NCBI GenBank assembly: GCA_012932295.1
Contig: JAAONU010000016.1
Location: forward strand, 19,745,530 to 19,809,529
Direction: 5' to 3'
Source: Cyclina sinensis
Taxonomy: Eukaryota; Mollusca; Bivalvia; Venerida; Veneridae
DNA length: 64,000 nucleotides
Shown here: positions 36,201 through 47,125 of the stretch, in pieces
How positions within the stretch are numbered: position 1 is the stretch's first letter
Layout of the letters: each line of letters begins with the position of its first letter
The notes under the pieces: generated by a model
Database searches by the model: none
Told to the model about the DNA's origin: nothing
The model's input: only the letters and a program-made list of their open reading frames with translations
Made by a program: the position numbers and the translations under genes

Positions 36201-39200
36201 TTCATTGTGAATTATTCATATTAGATTGTTGAATTCAACTCTGTCAGATTTGTTTTCATTCACAATGCTCTACTGGGATATAATCTGATCTATTTTCTCT
36301 TGCTTACCCTGAAGAAATCTTTCACATCTCTTAAATGATTTGCACACTTAAATTTCATTGATTCAGGGGCTGCCTCCCCTTGCTGAAAAATAGAATAATC
36401 CAATTTCATAACAATTCAAAATTAAAATTTAATACAGACAGTGCCAGATAGAGCTGTGGATACACTAATCTACAGGTAACAGTAAATGCATAGAAAATAA
36501 GGTATCACTTCGAAAATGAAAAAGAACAAAGTCTGACTTATTTCAAAATTAATTTAATATTGTTTCATGTTTTATGATGAGATATTGTACTGATCATTTC
36601 TAATGTCAGTACATGATGATTTTTCATGAAGTGATGAGAAGATCTTACCCAGTTAATGAGCACATATTTTGGCAGGCTAGAATTTGGATCCATCACTTTA
36701 CAGTATGCGTACATGATCTTTGAGCTGTTCAATTCATCCACCAGGTCACTGATTCCCCCCTCTAAATCAATGCAAAAAAAACAAATTGATTTCATTCAAC
36801 ATTTCTGCAATTCAAAATCTTACTAACTTTCATCTTAGTTTAATGCAAAAATAGTCACTATGTCACTTTATCGGCAAGCCGTTCTTGGAATAACTCCCTC
36901 TGTGAAGTCAATCAAACTGATTAAAAATTGTAGTGTCAGCCTTAAAATTATAAACATTTCATTTCCTTACAAATATAACAAATACATATACAAATTAATA
37001 CCAGATGTCAGTGTCAGTCCAAAATTCTAAAGTACAAAAGGAAAAGCTGGATGCATCAATGTTTGTCTTAACACAGAAGGATTTATTACAAACAAACAAT
37101 TTCTTTATAGGTCTTAGAAAATGATTTCATGTTCTTTTTTAATTACAAATTATTTTCATTTCATCCAGAATGAACAAATAAATTCATATGCAGAATATAA
37201 TCAGGTAATTTCAGGGTAAACCCTTTTAAAAAAAAAGATTATGTCCACCATCAAGGTAAACTTCTGATATTTTTACACAAAGTTAATTCTCACCTTTGAA
37301 TGAACCTTCATCAAGATATCAAATGAGAATAAAGTAACTTACCACCTGTTTCTGCCAACTTTAGAACTGATGTCTGACCTTCATAAGTAAAAACAGCCCT
37401 AAAAAGAAAAGGATCTGTATTTACTTTCATAAAAAGTCATGTAATCATAACACAGATATCCTCACACTTTGTAGCTGTGTGGTGCTAAGCTGTGTGGTGC
37501 TACAAATAAATCATTATCTTAACAAAGCAAAAAGTTCCTGATATCTGGAAGGTATCTGGTTATGTTCCTCTGTGGGAAGGCAAAGCTACTGTTGACCCGA
37601 GTGTAGAAGACTCTGGGAACTTTCTAAGGACCTTGCAGCTGCTTAAGTTCAAGATGACATCAATTTGTTCAACCTCTTCCATCTAAACCACAAAGTCTGA
37701 TAAGAGAGGCTGCTGCTTTTGTATAATTGCTGGTTTTACAAATGTAGGTTGTTCTTCAGAAAATGTATCCATTTGTAGTTAAAAAAGAAATAGAAAAACA
37801 AATCCAACTATAGTAAAAAAAAAAAAAAAAAAGAATAGAAAAACAAATCCAACTACAAAAGTTTAGTAACTGAAGTACTATGTTCTGGGAAAAATTTTAT
37901 AAAATGTCAGCAGACACAGAAATGAAAACATAATCAAAAAGTACAGAAAGTAGTTGAAATATTCCAACATACACTAATTCTAGATACATTGTAGTTTTGA
38001 CTTAAAAACAATCAATACCTATTAGGCCTAAAAAAAAAAATTGTTCTGTTCGGGTCACCCGACCCTACCTAAAAATATGCCCGACCCTACTGTTTTTTTT
38101 AGGTCTGTCAAAAAAAAAATTGTCGCACTTCGTATTGTAGAGGTACGGTACGGTGCGGACGGATTTTATTGCCGCACAGTAACAAAATGGCGGCTCAGGT
38201 CGTCAATGTGTATAAAACTGCGTGTGATCGCCATCACACTGCAGAACATCGGGAGTTTAAAATTATTTCGTCAAAGATGTCATTTGAAGAGTTGGAAATG
38301 ATGTTCTTGTGCCTAATGTTCTATACTAGCAGGAACCTGTAGTCGCAATATTAAAGCTTTAGCTTGCATTGACTAGCTAATGGTTAAATATGGTTGCATT
38401 ACACCACTTTGCATCCCAACTGTTACCTTGTAACCTGTCAATCAATTGAGGGATCATAGGTTTAACGAGCCAGAACGGTTTTAACTGATTCTACCCTTGA
38501 AGACCAAATGTCTATAATGGTAAAAAAAAAAAAAAAAAAAAAAAAATTCCTACCTACCCTACCTAATCATAGAGAGCATGTTACCCTAACAACAGTATTT
38601 TTTTTTTTAGGCCTTACCATTATATATCATTTGGACTAAAACATTAGTGCAAAGATCACAACATTATTTTTTTTTAATTTTCAATACAACCAGCATATAA
38701 AGCATGTAACTGAATTTCTATTGCCTTACTAGGCTTAAATCACAATAACAAGAATAATTTTCAAAAAAACTTCATTGCGATTTCTATATATTTTAAAAGA
38801 TAAATCACTTCTCAATTTCCATATCATCCTGGGACATGGACCACATCGTTTCTGAAACTGATCCATATCATCTCAAAATAACGTCCTTATCGTCCCATGG
38901 TCAATAATTCTTCCAGCCTAATTTATTACGCTGAAAGTGTGGAACCGCTTTTATAGATCTGATATTTTTCAGTTGTTCAACCTTTAAGCCTAATTTTAAA
39001 CTGCATAAAACTGAGCGTGAATCTCAAAATTTTAGACAAAATGGCAGATAAATAGAAACAAAACAACTGTTTCAGTTTATACTTAAATTAGCTGTGGATT
39101 TTTCTCATATGAAATGGACTGGTATGATTAAAGTCATCATATTTTATCTTATTCTTAACATCATCATTTTGTTGTAAAAATATGTGCCCAACTGCATACG

Positions 39201-40658
39201 ATTTGGCAAAATCCAAGTAAGCAGACGCAGATCAGAGTGAGACATAGAAGGTGAACAACTCAATAATGTCGGTTCACCTTTGGAGGCAAAATAGTAAGAC
39301 ATTAATTCCTCTTGAACTCCATTACTAAGTTGTGTCAAATCAAGTCAAATCAAATCCAGGAGCAAAAATCGCAACAGTCCACCATTCTTTTGGTCTTTCA
39401 AATGTTTGATGCGAGTACAGATACTCACAGCACAAAATTAGCTCAATGACAATGTTTTCTACTACAGTACGCGCCAGGAGGAACTCACATTTTCCGCTTT
39501 ATTTCGCGGACGCAGAAAAAAATATCCGCCGCGACATCGAGGAAAAAAACGGATTTCCTCGATGCCTCGACATCGCGAAATATCTCGGCGATATTTGACG
39601 GCCAGCGCGAAAATAATTAGAGTCATAACTCACCTGGATAAGCTGAACATTTAATGAAATGACCGTAATGAAACTGTGCATTTTACGTCTGCCAATTATG
39701 TGACATTTGGTAAAATTAAAACCAAAATTTCTCATACATTTGCTGTGTTTCCGTCGTTGAAAACGCTCGTTATTGTATAGCAAAATCGATCAATAATTTT
39801 GTCAAGCGCATAGACGATACAGATGTCGCAGTAGGGTTTACATGTTGTATGTTTTCTTTAAATATAGCAGAGCAGTTTTAACACGTGTAAATCGAAAACC
39901 AGTCAATTTATTTTCTGAAAATAGGGTCAGCTGTTCCGAGAAACAATTACTTTCGGTTTTGAATTGTCATTCCTTCCGTTAACAAATACGAGCATTCGTA
40001 AACAAATGAATCAGAATGAGAGTTTTATGAGAGTTTTATACATTTAAATGATATTTTAAAGTGTAAAATTCGCCGAAATGCATGTTATCAGGAACTTTGT
40101 GAGCCTCGATACGTCAATTCTTACCTGTGAAAAAGTTCGCGGAACCATTTAGCGGACGTCCGCCGCGATATTTGGTGACCATGTCCGCGGCGGTCGTCCT
40201 TGAAATGCGACGGATTTGGTCGCGTTTTAAGGAATGGGTAGTCCGCGACGACCTCGAGGAAAACGAGAGTTCCTCCTGGCACGTAGTTGTATCTACTCTT
40301 AAAGTCTTATGCAAAAACTGCATTGTTTTTAATGTGAGACAATCAATATGTTTAGTAGTATTCCAAATGTATGACATTTCATTTAATTTTTGTTACAGGT
40401 AAATAGATGGTTAAAATCATGAATCATTTCCACAATATATGCCCGACAAGGAAGGCGGAAGTGAATGTTGGTAGATTTTTGTAGAGCAGATCGAGATGTG
40501 ATCGAGCTATTTTCCTACACGGGCGATGAAAATAAATAAATAATTAATATTCCAATCAAAATGAATTATGCCTACCAATCTATTGCATTATTGTCAGCAA
40601 CAACCTCGTTGTACGCTTTTAAAAGCGAATCTTTATTCTTCCGCAAGTCGATCGCCAT
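27110..40658 (-). CDS. DBNL: Drebrin-like protein (Abp1/DBNL family), 12 coding exons, 523 aa
   Basis: Actin-binding adaptor of the Abp1/HIP-55 type, which in animals links F-actin to endocytosis and membrane trafficking. Coding exons in order: 40576-40658, 37343-37398, 36649-36761, 36308-36382, 35710-35850, 35020-35097, 34165-34251, 31615-31734, 30312-30508, 29597-29934, 27997-28137, 27110-27252. They total 1572 bp with all phases compatible and GT-AG borders. Domains: ADF-H (residues about 1-133, with [39 protein letters not shown] and GVHVTINAR); conserved GSVYQKT at about 157-163; Lys/Glu-rich helix 180-310; proline-rich part with six PSPPP motifs (about 335-395); acidic stretch; SH3 466-523 with ALYDY (470-474), WW (500-501) and [10 protein letters not shown]. 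Length and order match vertebrate DBNL, whose N-terminal and SH3 sequences align closely. The first coding exon is unusually far upstream (3.2-kb intron 1). Confidence 0.93.
27499..27741. mobile_element. Long-hairpin MITE in DBNL intron 11, TTAA ends
   Basis: Termini TTAACCCTTTACC and TAAAGGGTTAA are inverted copies. Inside, two arms of about 70 bp (27530-27600 and 27645-27711) are near-perfect inverse complements, both containing AGTGCAGATCCAGATCAG, with the CTGCACATCCGTGCAG core also found in the MITE at 25776-25990. Lies wholly in the intron between exons 11 and 12. Confidence 0.8.
27997..28137 (-). CDS. DBNL: DBNL coding exon 11: linker and start of SH3
   Basis: Residues 430-476/477, a Pro/Gln/Glu-rich linker followed by [12 protein letters not shown], the first SH3 strand. 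Acceptor ATTACAG, donor GTATGT. Confidence 0.9.
29215..29596. repeat. ~30-bp tandem array directly abutting the exon-10 splice donor
   Basis: On the minus strand the unit reads roughly ATGGTAGGTAGATCTTGTAG followed by ATTATGTC, repeated with divergence for about 380 bp. The first unit overlaps the exon 10/intron 10 border, so the real donor ATG|GTAGGTAG belongs to the same repeated motif. Confidence 0.8.
29597..29934 (-). CDS. DBNL: DBNL coding exon 10: proline-rich PSPPP repeats and acidic patch
   Basis: Residues about 317-430. Contains six PSPPP motifs spaced 6-11 residues apart with alternating Arg/Gln spacers ([18 protein letters not shown]), then [23 protein letters not shown]. Likely SH3/WW ligand sites, as in the proline-rich region of other Abp1 proteins. 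Acceptor ATTTCAG at the 29935 side. Confidence 0.92.
30312..30508 (-). CDS. DBNL: DBNL coding exon 9: charged helix end
   Basis: Residues 252-317, [17 protein letters not shown] to SRAPPLGPG. Helical and Glu/Arg-rich, then [17 protein letters not shown], similar to the segment after the coiled region in vertebrate DBNL. Acceptor TTCTGTAG, donor GTAAG. Confidence 0.9.
31615..31734 (-). CDS. DBNL: DBNL coding exon 8: charged helix
   Basis: Residues 212-251, [18 protein letters not shown] to AAKKQW. Helical, Gln/Glu/Arg-rich, in phase 0 at both ends, so skipping would keep the frame. Confidence 0.88.
31885..31935 (-). mobile_element. SINE tail fragment
   Basis: On the minus strand CTGTTCAAACTGGCGTTAAACCCC resembles the ACTGTTGAAA..GGCGTTAAACCC tail shared by molluscan tRNA-derived SINEs. 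Only the tail is seen. It lies in DBNL intron 7. Confidence 0.4.
32754..32973. mobile_element. Diverged copy of the TTAA MITE family
   Basis: CTAACCCTTAGCCTGC at the left and GCAGGATAAAGGTTAA at the right, with GATCAGACTGAATGGATGTACAG inside in decayed form. Same layout and length (220 bp) as 25776-25990. In DBNL intron 7. Confidence 0.65.
34165..34251 (-). CDS. DBNL: DBNL coding exon 7: charged helix start
   Basis: Residues 183-211, [18 protein letters not shown]. Phase 0 at both ends. Matches the ENRRLEEKRRAEE region of vertebrate DBNL. Confidence 0.9.
35020..35097 (-). CDS. DBNL: DBNL coding exon 6: GSVYQKT motif
   Basis: Residues 157-182, [15 protein letters not shown] to DNFWAQTE, a short motif conserved in the Abp1 family directly after the ADF-H domain. 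Phase 0 at both ends. Confidence 0.92.
35430..35709. repeat. ~23-bp tandem array abutting the exon-5 splice donor
   Basis: Minus-strand unit ATAAATACTGGCCTAACTTC plus TTT, about 10 copies. The first intron bases, GTAAATACTG, are the same motif with GT in place of AT, so the array begins at the exon 5/intron 5 border. Confidence 0.75.
35710..35850 (-). CDS. DBNL: DBNL coding exon 5: end of ADF-H domain
   Basis: Residues 110-156, [18 protein letters not shown] to [10 protein letters not shown]. The GVHVTINAR strand and the following acidic helix align with vertebrate GAHVTINARAEED. Phase 0 at both ends. Confidence 0.92.
36308..36382 (-). CDS. DBNL: DBNL coding exon 4: ADF-H domain
   Basis: Residues 85-109, [19 protein letters not shown] to FFR. 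Acceptor TTTTTCAG, donor GTAAGC. Confidence 0.9.
36649..36761 (-). CDS. DBNL: DBNL coding exon 3: ADF-H core
   Basis: Residues 47-84, [20 protein letters not shown] and the LPKYVLINW strand, the most conserved part of the ADF-H fold in this family. Confidence 0.93.
37343..37398 (-). CDS. DBNL: DBNL coding exon 2: ADF-H strand
   Basis: 56 bp, residues 28/29-46, [18 protein letters not shown]. Acceptor TTCTTTTTAG, donor GTAAGT. Both border codons (W28, E47) are split and resolve correctly with exons 1 and 3. Confidence 0.9.
38022..38617. mobile_element. Element with AGGCCTAAAAAAA/TTTTTTTAGGCCT inverted ends, in DBNL intron 1
   Basis: Left end TTAGGCCTAAAAAAAAAA, right end TTTTTTTTTTAGGCCTTA, with CGACCCTACCTA at the left and CCTACCTACCCTACCTA at the right. 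The interior is less AT-rich than its surroundings and CpG-containing, and includes a 51-codon ORF (38187-38342) starting in a good context, AACAAAATGG. No transposase. A fragment similar to the right end occurs near 21230. Confidence 0.6.
38187..38342 (+). other. Small ORF (51 aa) inside the intron-1 element, function unknown
   Basis: Begins [17 protein letters not shown] and ends LMFYTSRNL before TAG. The base composition and the ATGGCGG start look more like host coding sequence than the AT-rich flanks. I do not recognise a family. It could be a captured exon or chance. It is antisense to DBNL. Confidence 0.2.
39480..39610. repeat. CpG-rich palindromic patch in DBNL intron 1
   Basis: Contains a perfect 11-bp stem CATCGAGGAAA ... 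TTTCCTCGATG with an 8-base loop at about 39535-39564, nested in a wider inverted arrangement of CGCGACATCGAGG and CCTCGACATCGCG. Strikingly GC/CpG-rich for this region. A related patch with GTCCGCGG blocks is at 40130-40290. Confidence 0.6.
40130..40290. repeat. Second CpG-rich patch in DBNL intron 1
   Basis: Repeats of AGCGGACGTCCGCC, GTCCGCGGCGG and GTCCGCGACGACCTCGAGG. Shares the CCGCGAC/CCTCGAGGAAAA vocabulary with 39480-39610, so the two may be ends of one old element or part of a CpG island near the DBNL promoter. Confidence 0.5.
40576..40658 (-). CDS. DBNL: DBNL coding exon 1: start codon and first ADF-H helix
   Basis: Encodes [19 protein letters not shown] and on to AIDW, with W28 split by the intron. 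It aligns with vertebrate MAANLSRNGPALQEAYVRV. Donor GTAGGC. The start Met is at 40656-40658. Upstream on the minus strand the sequence leaves the conserved pattern. Confidence 0.9.
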
Positions 40659-40679
40659 TGCCTTGAATGAAGCCGCTTG

Positions 40680-40695
40680 TGCACTACGTCATCAA
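40680..40695. promoter_or_regulatory. CRE-like site upstream of DBNL
   Basis: CTACGTCATC about 25 bp upstream of the DBNL start codon, a CRE/ATF-type half-palindrome. Position is suggestive only, since the transcription start is unknown. Confidence 0.25.
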
Positions 40696-41532
40696 TCCCC
40701 GTGTACACAAAATGCAATACCCAAGGTGCACAAAAATGTAACAGTCTGCATTCTTTTGTGATTTAAACGATTATTTTGAGATGACAGGTAAAATGACAAT
40801 GAAAGGCAATTTGTAAAAGATACATTTGATTTATTTATTGTGGTATTATGGCAATATTAAGGAGAGAAAACCTCTTATTAAGTCATGGCATTGTTGACAT
40901 TTCAATGACACAGTTTTGATAAGCATTGTTTTTGTTGACATTTTTTGAAGCGAGTTTGTGTCACCTTTACCTGTTACCTTTATTAACATCGCATCAGGTA
41001 AGCCAAGTCAGATAAAGGATTTTTGAATTCAATTTAAATCTAGTCAAAGGGACTTGTTCATTCTTACTGGCATAGTGTTATAATAGATGGTACAGTATTT
41101 TAAACCATTCATGTCATAGTAGTGGAATCATCATCTATCATTGCTGTTGAAATGACACTGAGAGCATATATATTGTGTACTGTCTTCATTCTTAATACCA
41201 GAAAAGTATATTTTCATTGTAACTTTGTTAATTGTAAGTACGAAAATGAAAATTTTTGTTTTGTACCCTACCAAATCGCAACATCAGTAAACTACATAAA
41301 AAACTTCACCATGTGAATGGATTCAAAACTTAAGTAGTAAACCCCCATAATTAAAAGCTTTTCAGATAATAATTCATATGTTTCTTTGTTTGCATTCAAC
41401 ATTTTACTACTATATTGGGTATTTTTATGTTGTGAAAAATAATACATGCCTTTTCTTTAGATGAAAAAGCTTCATTTGGTTTCCTGTAAACCTTCTAGCC
41501 TTCTGTTTATAGCTAGAAATCAGCATGGGCAG

Positions 41533-42011
41533 TAGGGGTGTCATTGATATAAAGTTTTGTATCGATATATTGAAAGGCAAATATTGGTGATATGTCAAGT
41601 CATATAGTTAATATATAATATTAAAATGTTTGATAAATACTGTCATCTTGATGTTGGTTATGCTTGTTTATATGAATTATTTTATGTTGTCATGTATTGA
41701 GACTTCAAGTATTGCTTGCCAGAGGCTTTTTAAACATTTGGTTCATTCTTCTCTTACCTAGTCATCGTGATGTATGAGTAAAGGATGTAAACAATAATGG
41801 CAATTAGCCTCCTTGCTTTTTACTAAATTTATTAAGGATAAATTTCTATGGAAAACATTATGCAGAGATGTTAACTAAGAATCTGCATTTATTTCATTTA
41901 TTGCTTTGTGACATTCTAGATTGTATCAATGTTCTAAATTGTGAATCAATATTGGATGAACTGCTGAAAATCCATGATATATCGATATCTCAATTTTCAG
42001 TGACAGCCCTA
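41533..42011. mobile_element. hAT-like non-autonomous DNA transposon with 8-bp target duplication
   Basis: Left end TAGGGGTGTCATTGATAT, right end ending TCAGTGACAGCCCTA, giving inverted TAGGGSTGTCAYTGA termini. Flanks ATGGGCAG (41525-41532) and ATGGACAG (42012-42019) are 8-bp direct repeats with one mismatch, as expected for hAT. 479 bp. The open frame inside (41868-42056) is not a transposase. Confidence 0.75.
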
Positions 42012-42384
42012 ATGGACAGTAATAGAGTCATGCCTGCACAAGACAACAATTGTTAAACACATTCAAATAACATATAATGTGTAACATTATTAACTTTATT
42101 AAGAATGTTGTTAACCTATTTTTTTCAGTAAAGTCATAGACATGGAGAAAACTGGCCCTTTACAGTTGAACACATTTCAAATCCATCTCAGAAGAAATCA
42201 GTTATTTAAAGTTCATTTGTAAAACTTATGGATAACTGTTTATCTGGTTAATTGTTATAATGCCAATATAATTATGGTTTAATAATTTTTATAGTTTAAT
42301 TTTATAAGGCCATTTGGTCTGGAGGCTTGGTTCGATAATGTTTTGTTAAAAATAACCTGGAATTGGATAGAAATGCCATATACT

Positions 42385-42591
42385 GCAGGGCTCTCATTTG
42401 GAAAAATGTGGGGCCAAATATCGGCCCCATTCCCCCATTAAAATAGTATTATTTTTCGCCTTATTCAAAAAAAAATCCCCAGCAGAAAAAATGATGAGCT
42501 GACATAGATGAAAAATATCTAAAAATCATGCAAAATTCCCCCCTTGCATGGACCCTGTCCCCAGTCAAAATGCTAACGAGAGCCCTTTACT
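42385..42591. mobile_element. Short element with AGGGCTCTCATT/AACGAGAGCCCT inverted ends
   Basis: 12-bp inverted termini with one mismatch bound about 205 bp that includes GGGGCCAAATATCGGCCCC, itself palindromic. The target duplication is unclear (TACTG on both sides is possible). Confidence 0.5.
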
Positions 42592-43608
42592 GGATGTAAT
42601 GAAAAGTACAGTAAAACCAGGTCTATTGATGCTGCATATGCAAAGTTTGGCCAAGGTCATTCTAATAAACTGACCCTGGTTTGGCATTAAGAAATGAAAT
42701 TTACTACCCAAATTTTCTTCTCTTGTGTAGTTTAAATGATATGATATAAGTCTAAGATTTTATTTCCAGAAAATATGAAATTTGGTCCATTTTCAAAACA
42801 GTTGAAACAGTTTTTTGAGCTCCAACATACCAGTTCCAAACTCTGAATTCCTGTATACCAGTATTAATAAAAATGGCCACTAATGAATGACAATGCAGTC
42901 AAATTGACCCAGTAAGCCCAGAGTACATAATTTATTTGATTTGTTAAGTTGATAAGCAACAAAATAAAAGTTAACTAACTAGCTTAAATAAATGGATTAA
43001 ATAAATGGTATCAAATGCAGATAAAGGTGTGTGCATTGCAAATGTAGTTTGATGACTTGATAAATGGTGACAATGTATGAACATGTTGGACAAATGGATT
43101 TTTGACTCAGGTAGGTGCGTTTGTAACAAGACAAATTTAATTTTTACAGTTGATTTAATTGTATTAAAACCAGTATTAAACATTGTACTTCAAAGATTTG
43201 TGATTTATTGTAGATACGTTATTAAAAAATATGCAATACAGTGTAATATATGAATAGAGTGAATGGAACTGTTACAGTTTACCTTCCAGTTTGTTTTTCC
43301 TTCTCAAAAACTTAGTTTTGCTATGGTCAGAATTCAGATTCAGAAAACAATAGGTTCCTTATGATAGTGAATCAAGATTATATACTACATACCCTTTCTA
43401 TTTCATTAAACTCTTAAAGGATGATGTTTGATAAAAAAAAGAATTATAGTTTTAACTATTAAAGATATTTCTTTCTTCCATATTTCATTAATCTGAACCT
43501 GAAGTCTTGTTTTGTTTGTGTAAACATAAACCTGAACTGAATGTATCAGTGGAGAATCGACAATGTAGTCTAAACTGGTCTCTTGTTGCATTATTACTCA
43601 TTCTTTAT

Positions 43609-43760
43609 ATAACCCCTTTACCTGCTAAATTTCTAAACTGGACTTGTCCATCTTTGAACTTGGCCAGCCCTATTTTTATTTATAGGGGTTTTAGCTGAAA
43701 ACTGTTTGACTGAAGAGCTAACAGGTCAGACTATGATCATGCAGTCTGTCTGTCTACAAA
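43609..43760. mobile_element. Truncated TTAA-family MITE
   Basis: AACCCCTTTACCTGCTAAATTTCTAAACTGGACTTGTCC order matches the left half of 32754-32973. The right end is lost. Confidence 0.45.
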
Positions 43761-44099
43761 GTTTTTACATTTAAGACAGTTTAAGATGGTGCCTAGCCAA
43801 GAGTAAGTGATTTCTTGTTCATTTAGATATTGAAAAGGCGATAAATTGTTTAAAAAATGAAAGAAAAATTATGAGAAAAGTAGAAAGCAAGTTTTATTCT
43901 TGCCTGGGATGAAAACAAAACACAACGGAATTAACTCCCAGTTAAGGTAATAATAATTTTTCTCTTTTTTTTTCAATAAATTCAGAAGAAACAGGTTGCA
44001 CATCAAAGAAGTACAATTAAGTAAAATCGGGGGAAAAAAAGTGGAAGCTAGTTACTACTTGGTCTAAGTTAAGGTGTTTTTTTGACAGTTCAAGGGCAC

Positions 44100-44420
44100 T
44101 AGAAGGGCAGTAGTGTCACTGTTAGTACTTGAATGATAATGTTATTGTTCAAGAGCATTTGAGTCCTTACATAGATTATACTCTTACAGTTTCAGAGCAG
44201 AAGAGTCCTTACATGATAAATAATCTTATAGTTCAATTGCAGTATATCGGTAGTCCTTATATATATCGTAAAGTTCTTAGTGGATATTTTACATAGATAA
44301 TATGCTAATAGTTCAAGAGCATTAGAGTCCTTACATGAATAGTAATCTTATAGTTTAAGAACAGTTACATAGATGATAATCTTATAGTTCGAGTGCAGTA
44401 GAGTCATTACCTGAGTGATA
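44100..44420. repeat. Diverged ~50-bp tandem array
   Basis: Repeats of AGTTCAAGAGCA-TAGAGTCCTTACAT-GATAATCTTAT with irregular spacing. About 6 copies. Confidence 0.55.
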
Positions 44421-47125
44421 GTCTGTTATTGTATATTGTAATGAGGACATCACACCTTGCTGTGTTCACGTGATATAATAATCTTTCATGAAATGCTAAT
44501 TTTTCATTTTCATGCATAGTTTTGTTATACCTATGTGTGTTTATTTATTCTGTATAATTGTCTCTGATTTACAGTTGTATGTGTGTATAAAATCATAAAG
44601 TGAAAACAGATTACTTTTCAGTCATATCATCACTTGACTCGAAGTGATGCCTATTTTTAGAAATTTTAAAACTCTTGACTGGACAGGCAGTATTAGATTT
44701 AGGTCACAAAAGATTAAAAACCAGCAGATGACCAGTAGGCCATTAACCTTTAAAAATACTAAATGGTCACACTAGTTATTTGGCAACTATTGCCCATTTA
44801 AAGTATCCAGATAGTGTATATTTAAGTACATGCAAAATGGAAGGTGACCTTGAAATTTAAGATCTAAAAACCATAGGGTTTAAGCAAGTATCTTGTGACA
44901 AGATCAAAATCTTTTTCGTAACAATTTTGACATCATCACAGCAGCATCATCCTAAATAAAGTAAAAATAAATAATCAATTACTGGGAAAAAAAATAGTTA
45001 GAAAATAATCTTATGTTAAGCAAATAAGATCTTAGTACTTTTACAAAAGAGTTTTTTGCAATATTATCTATCCATAAAAATCATATAAGGAAATGTTTCT
45101 CATTTAGACTATTGAATAAACCAGGATATTATTTTAAAGTGTGAGAATTTTTCCAAGGAAATACTGTAAAAATCCCTCTGAAGTATTTTGATCTGTATTA
45201 AAAGCATTTAGCACATAGAATTGAAATGATACATTTGTCACTGGTATTTAGTGTTTAATTTACCAAGGTTGTAAAAATTTATTATTTCTTACATGTATAT
45301 AACCGCCAAAATGAAAGCCTTATAAAAGCATTGCATAATCTTCGCAATGCTGAAAGGTTTCATTACTCTGTTTGATCAATGGTCCATGTTGGTGTGTCCT
45401 ACTTTGAACTTTTCATTTGTTCAGTGCAATAGATTTGAAAGTTAATAAATTGACATAAGTCCTTTCATGGTCTGTTCCTCATAAAATATCTTTTTGATAC
45501 CTACACAGTTAAAAAGAAAATGTGCACAGTTCTATGATAAATGGGAAACCTACAATAAAATTTTACTACGTTTGTTCATGAAGTGCGAATTTGTTTATGA
45601 ACTTGAGATTGTGCCCATAATTCAGAAATGTCAAAAGAATATAAAAAATTGTGGAATATATAAAAGGTATTGTTTCAGTACTTATATATCAGTTTACAGA
45701 GACAATTTTAATTTTTATTTGCAATATTGAATTGATCTTTACAGATAAAGAAAACACATCAGGTAACACAAATGTCATAATTATAGAATGTATTACGTGA
45801 TTACCATCTTGTTTACCAGTTTTGGGAGATATTTTAAAAGAAGGGATATTTGCATATGAATCAGATTTAACTGGTTATATATTTGACATGGTGATATGTA
45901 TAGATTGAACAGCTGTTGCGATTTACCTGGGTTGTAAGTGAATAATAATTAATCATGATTTGTTGGTTGTTCAGTGGGTGATACTTTTACTGTTTAAATG
46001 TTGCTCTTGATAGTAGACAATAATGGATCAGATGGACCAGCTGTTTCAGGTTTTTTTACACATTATCTATTTTCGAGGAAAACAACCTTGTTTCCATATA
46101 GCCTCTGATGTACATGTACCATGTTATAATATGTAACAGTGGTGCAAGTAAAAGAAAATGGTCTTGCTCTGAGTTGATTTATTTTATTCAATTTTATTTC
46201 AATCTTTATTTTTTTTCAGCTCTGTTTTTCAGTGCTGTTCTTTTTCCATGCTTTTGGCATTCAGTTCTTTCAAAGAACAAATAGTTTTATTTCAGAAATT
46301 TGAAGGGTAAGCTTTTATCATTGTTGGTTTTTTTTTTCCTGTTTGTCTTTCTGTCTGTTTGTAGACATTTCTCTTCCTCTCCTTATTGTAACGAGAAAAA
46401 AATTTGTGTTGGAGTGTCCAGTCAATGTGAAATTTGTTCAAAAATCAAAAAGACTTGTGCGTTCCAGGTTACTCTGAAAAAAATTAAAATAAGGCTAAAA
46501 TTTGATGTTGATGCACTTAATAACAAGGGAGATTATTTGGAAGAGACTAATTTATAAATGTATAAAATGTCCGCTAGAAATAAGCATTATAACATTAGTA
46601 GTACAGGGATGTTTACACCAAGTCTTGTATGTGACTAATACCATGTACTGTTACTATAATTTTTTTCCTCTTTGTTAAATAGGTTAGAAGTGTAAAATAT
46701 TACTATATAACATTTTCAATGCCAGTTTTAAGTATTGCGTAAGTATAAGAGTTCATGGTCAGGTCATATTGCTATTTTAATACCGGTAAATTAGGACCAC
46801 CCTGTTTATTATCTGTGTCTAATGAAAATAAATTGTTTTTGTGTTCTACAAGTTTAGTCCTGTTTCGCAAAATTTTGTAATGAATTAGAGAGCATAATTA
46901 CATACTATATACACTATTCTTGTGGTGATTTTTGAAAAATTGAAATGAAAAATGTAAGAAGTTTTTATTTTTTTTCAGTTCTTAGTTTTCTTTTTATCAG
47001 TCTAGCCATCACTGAAGAGGTTTTTTATATAAGGTAAAATATAAAACATTATAGAATTACCGTATTTACAATATTTTTGCTTTATTTCAGCTTTTCGTGA
47101 AATTTGTGAATAATGACAGTGTCCA

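Larger units (their letters stand above)
40696..47090. other. Region between divergent DBNL and RhoBTB; probable RhoBTB 5' exon/intron territory
   Basis: No coding exon supported. It contains a hAT-like MITE (41533-42011), a short element (42385-42591), a MITE relative (about 43609-43760) and a diverged roughly 50-bp array (44100-44420). The RhoBTB first coding exon begins with a splice acceptor at 47089-47090, so at least one non-coding upstream exon must lie here or further away. Confidence 0.5.

Noticed and set aside
39144..39338. Minus-strand frame as alternative DBNL exon 1
   Set aside because: Does not match the ADF-H N-terminus and has no donor in the right phase. The exon at 40576-40658 matches and fits phase.
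41868..42056. 62-codon plus-strand frame
   Set aside because: Lies across the right end of a hAT-like MITE and has no transposase features.
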